Assembly: GCF_003046545.1 (NCBI RefSeq)
Contig: NZ_QAAA01000002.1
Coordinates: 62,001-126,000, forward strand
Direction of reading: 5' to 3'
DNA: 64,000 nucleotides
From: Rhodovulum imhoffii
Lineage (GTDB): Bacteria > Pseudomonadota > Alphaproteobacteria > Rhodobacterales > Rhodobacteraceae
The notes beneath the pieces are model-generated. The model made no database searches, was not told the origin of the DNA, and saw only the letters and a list, made by a program, of their open reading frames with translations. Below are positions 63,413-64,000 of the stretch, piece by piece. The position numbers and the translations under genes are program-made. Every line of letters begins with the position of its first letter. Positions within the stretch are counted from its first letter, which is position 1.

Positions 63413-64000
63413 ACGAGCCCGTATTAGATATCATCGCAGACGACCAAAGCCAGCGCCTGCTTCTTCGTGGCCCGGTCACCCTGTCCGGCCTGCCCCGACT
63501 GCAGGAGGCGCTGGAACGTGCCCCGGAAGGGGTCGTTCTGGATCTCAGCGAAACCGGTCGGCTGGACACCGCAGGCGCATGGGCAATCCTGAACTTGCGA
63601 GAGCGGCTGGGCGGGCTGGAGATCGCCGGAGCGGGAGATGCACATCGCGCGCTGCTTGCAACCGTAGAGGCCGCCCTGCCTCAACCGGACCGTGACGTTT
63701 CGCGCCGCCGCACCATCGCCGACTGGCTGGAAGGCGTGGGCCGCTCCGTCGCTGGCCATGGCCGCACAGGGGCGGAACTGACGGGCTATCTTGGCTTGTT
63801 TCTGGCCCGGATTGGCGCCAGCCTGCGCCATCCCACACGGTTTCGGCTGACCGCTCTCGTCCATCATTGCGAAGATGTCGGGCTGCGCGCAGTGCCGATC
63901 GTGGCTCTGATGTCCTTCCTGATCGGCGTGGTGCTGGCATTCCAGGGGGCGTTCCAGCTCCGGCGGTTCGGGGCGGAAATCTACGTGATCGATCTTATTG
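63409..64000 (+). CDS. MlaE-type ABC transporter permease with N-terminal STAS domain (partial)
   Basis: 197 codons to the window edge. From a TTG at 63409 (N-E-P-V-L-D-I) the first 95 residues resemble a STAS domain (GVVLDLSETGRLDTAGAWAI). The MlaE/Ttg2B permease follows (ADWLEGVGRSVAGHG, HHCEDVGLRAVPIVALMSFL, IGVVLAFQGAFQLRRFGAE). This family moves phospholipids between membranes. An in-frame TGA at 63397 forces the start downstream of it, and no ATG or GTG is near, so TTG is well supported, though no strong Shine-Dalgarno is seen. The C-terminus is outside the window. Confidence 0.86.
   Translation, partial: MNEPVLDIIADDQSQRLLLRGPVTLSGLPRLQEALERAPEGVVLDLSETGRLDTAGAWAILNLRERLGGLEIAGAGDAHRALLATVEAALPQPDRDVSRRRTIADWLEGVGRSVAGHGRTGAELTGYLGLFLARIGASLRHPTRFRLTALVHHCEDVGLRAVPIVALMSFLIGVVLAFQGAFQLRRFGAEIYVIDLI

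Overview
The window is high-GC, densely packed DNA with short intergenic gaps, many ATGA/GTGA start-stop overlaps and frequent GTG/TTG starts. Gene content points to an alphaproteobacterium of the Rhodobacterales/Rhodobacteraceae (roseobacter-like). Markers are a BluE-type L-threonine kinase beside cobD and cobC, CbiZ-type corrinoid remodelling, a cysG-DUF2849-cysI-cysH-DUF934 sulfate assimilation operon, a trgB-cysK pair, a TRAP transporter and an Mrp operon with a fused A/B subunit. No species is claimed.

Layout. 1-13 kb: housekeeping genes (moaA, priA, transaldolase, DUF484-xerC, ileS), two small glycosyltransferases and the ycjX/ycjF-like pair. 13-18 kb: truA, aroQ, an FAD-linked D-lactate-type dehydrogenase, a class I aminotransferase and an AI-2E family permease. 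18-28.5 kb: a cobalamin region. bluE-cobD-cobC make and attach the aminopropanol arm, cobQ amidates, cobT-cobS-phosphatase build the nucleotide loop, and a cobalamin-riboswitch-led btuB-btuF-cbiZ operon imports and remodels corrinoids. 28.5-36.7 kb: a DctMQP TRAP transporter followed by an aldehyde dehydrogenase, glutaryl-CoA dehydrogenase and a GABA/5-aminovalerate-type transaminase, with a divergent XRE-cupin regulator. Together these look like a 5-aminovalerate/glutarate catabolic locus. 36.7-40.7 kb: mtnA, two identical tandem tRNA-Asp genes, then a decayed accessory patch between two inward-facing tRNA-Ser genes, with an IS3-type remnant just outside it. 40.7-49.4 kb: an MscS channel, cysteine synthase and TrgB-like Nudix operon, cyclopropane fatty acid synthase, photolyase and a class V aminotransferase-like protein. 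49.4-57.2 kb: a BCCT osmolyte carrier with a universal stress protein, the sulfate assimilation operon (cysH and DUF934 read as one fused gene) and a Tat-exported DUF882 protein. 57.4-64 kb: the Mrp Na+/H+ antiporter operon and the start of an MlaE-type permease cut by the window edge.

No wholly unknown multi-gene system is visible. The most unusual points are the cysH-DUF934 fusion at a six-A run that retains an internal Shine-Dalgarno/GTG, a chimeric DUF3883/DUF4357 pseudogene between inverted tRNA-Ser genes, the btuB-btuF-cbiZ operon without btuCD, and a perfect hairpin that competes with the P1 helix of the riboswitch. All functions are inferred from sequence reading alone; no database search was run.
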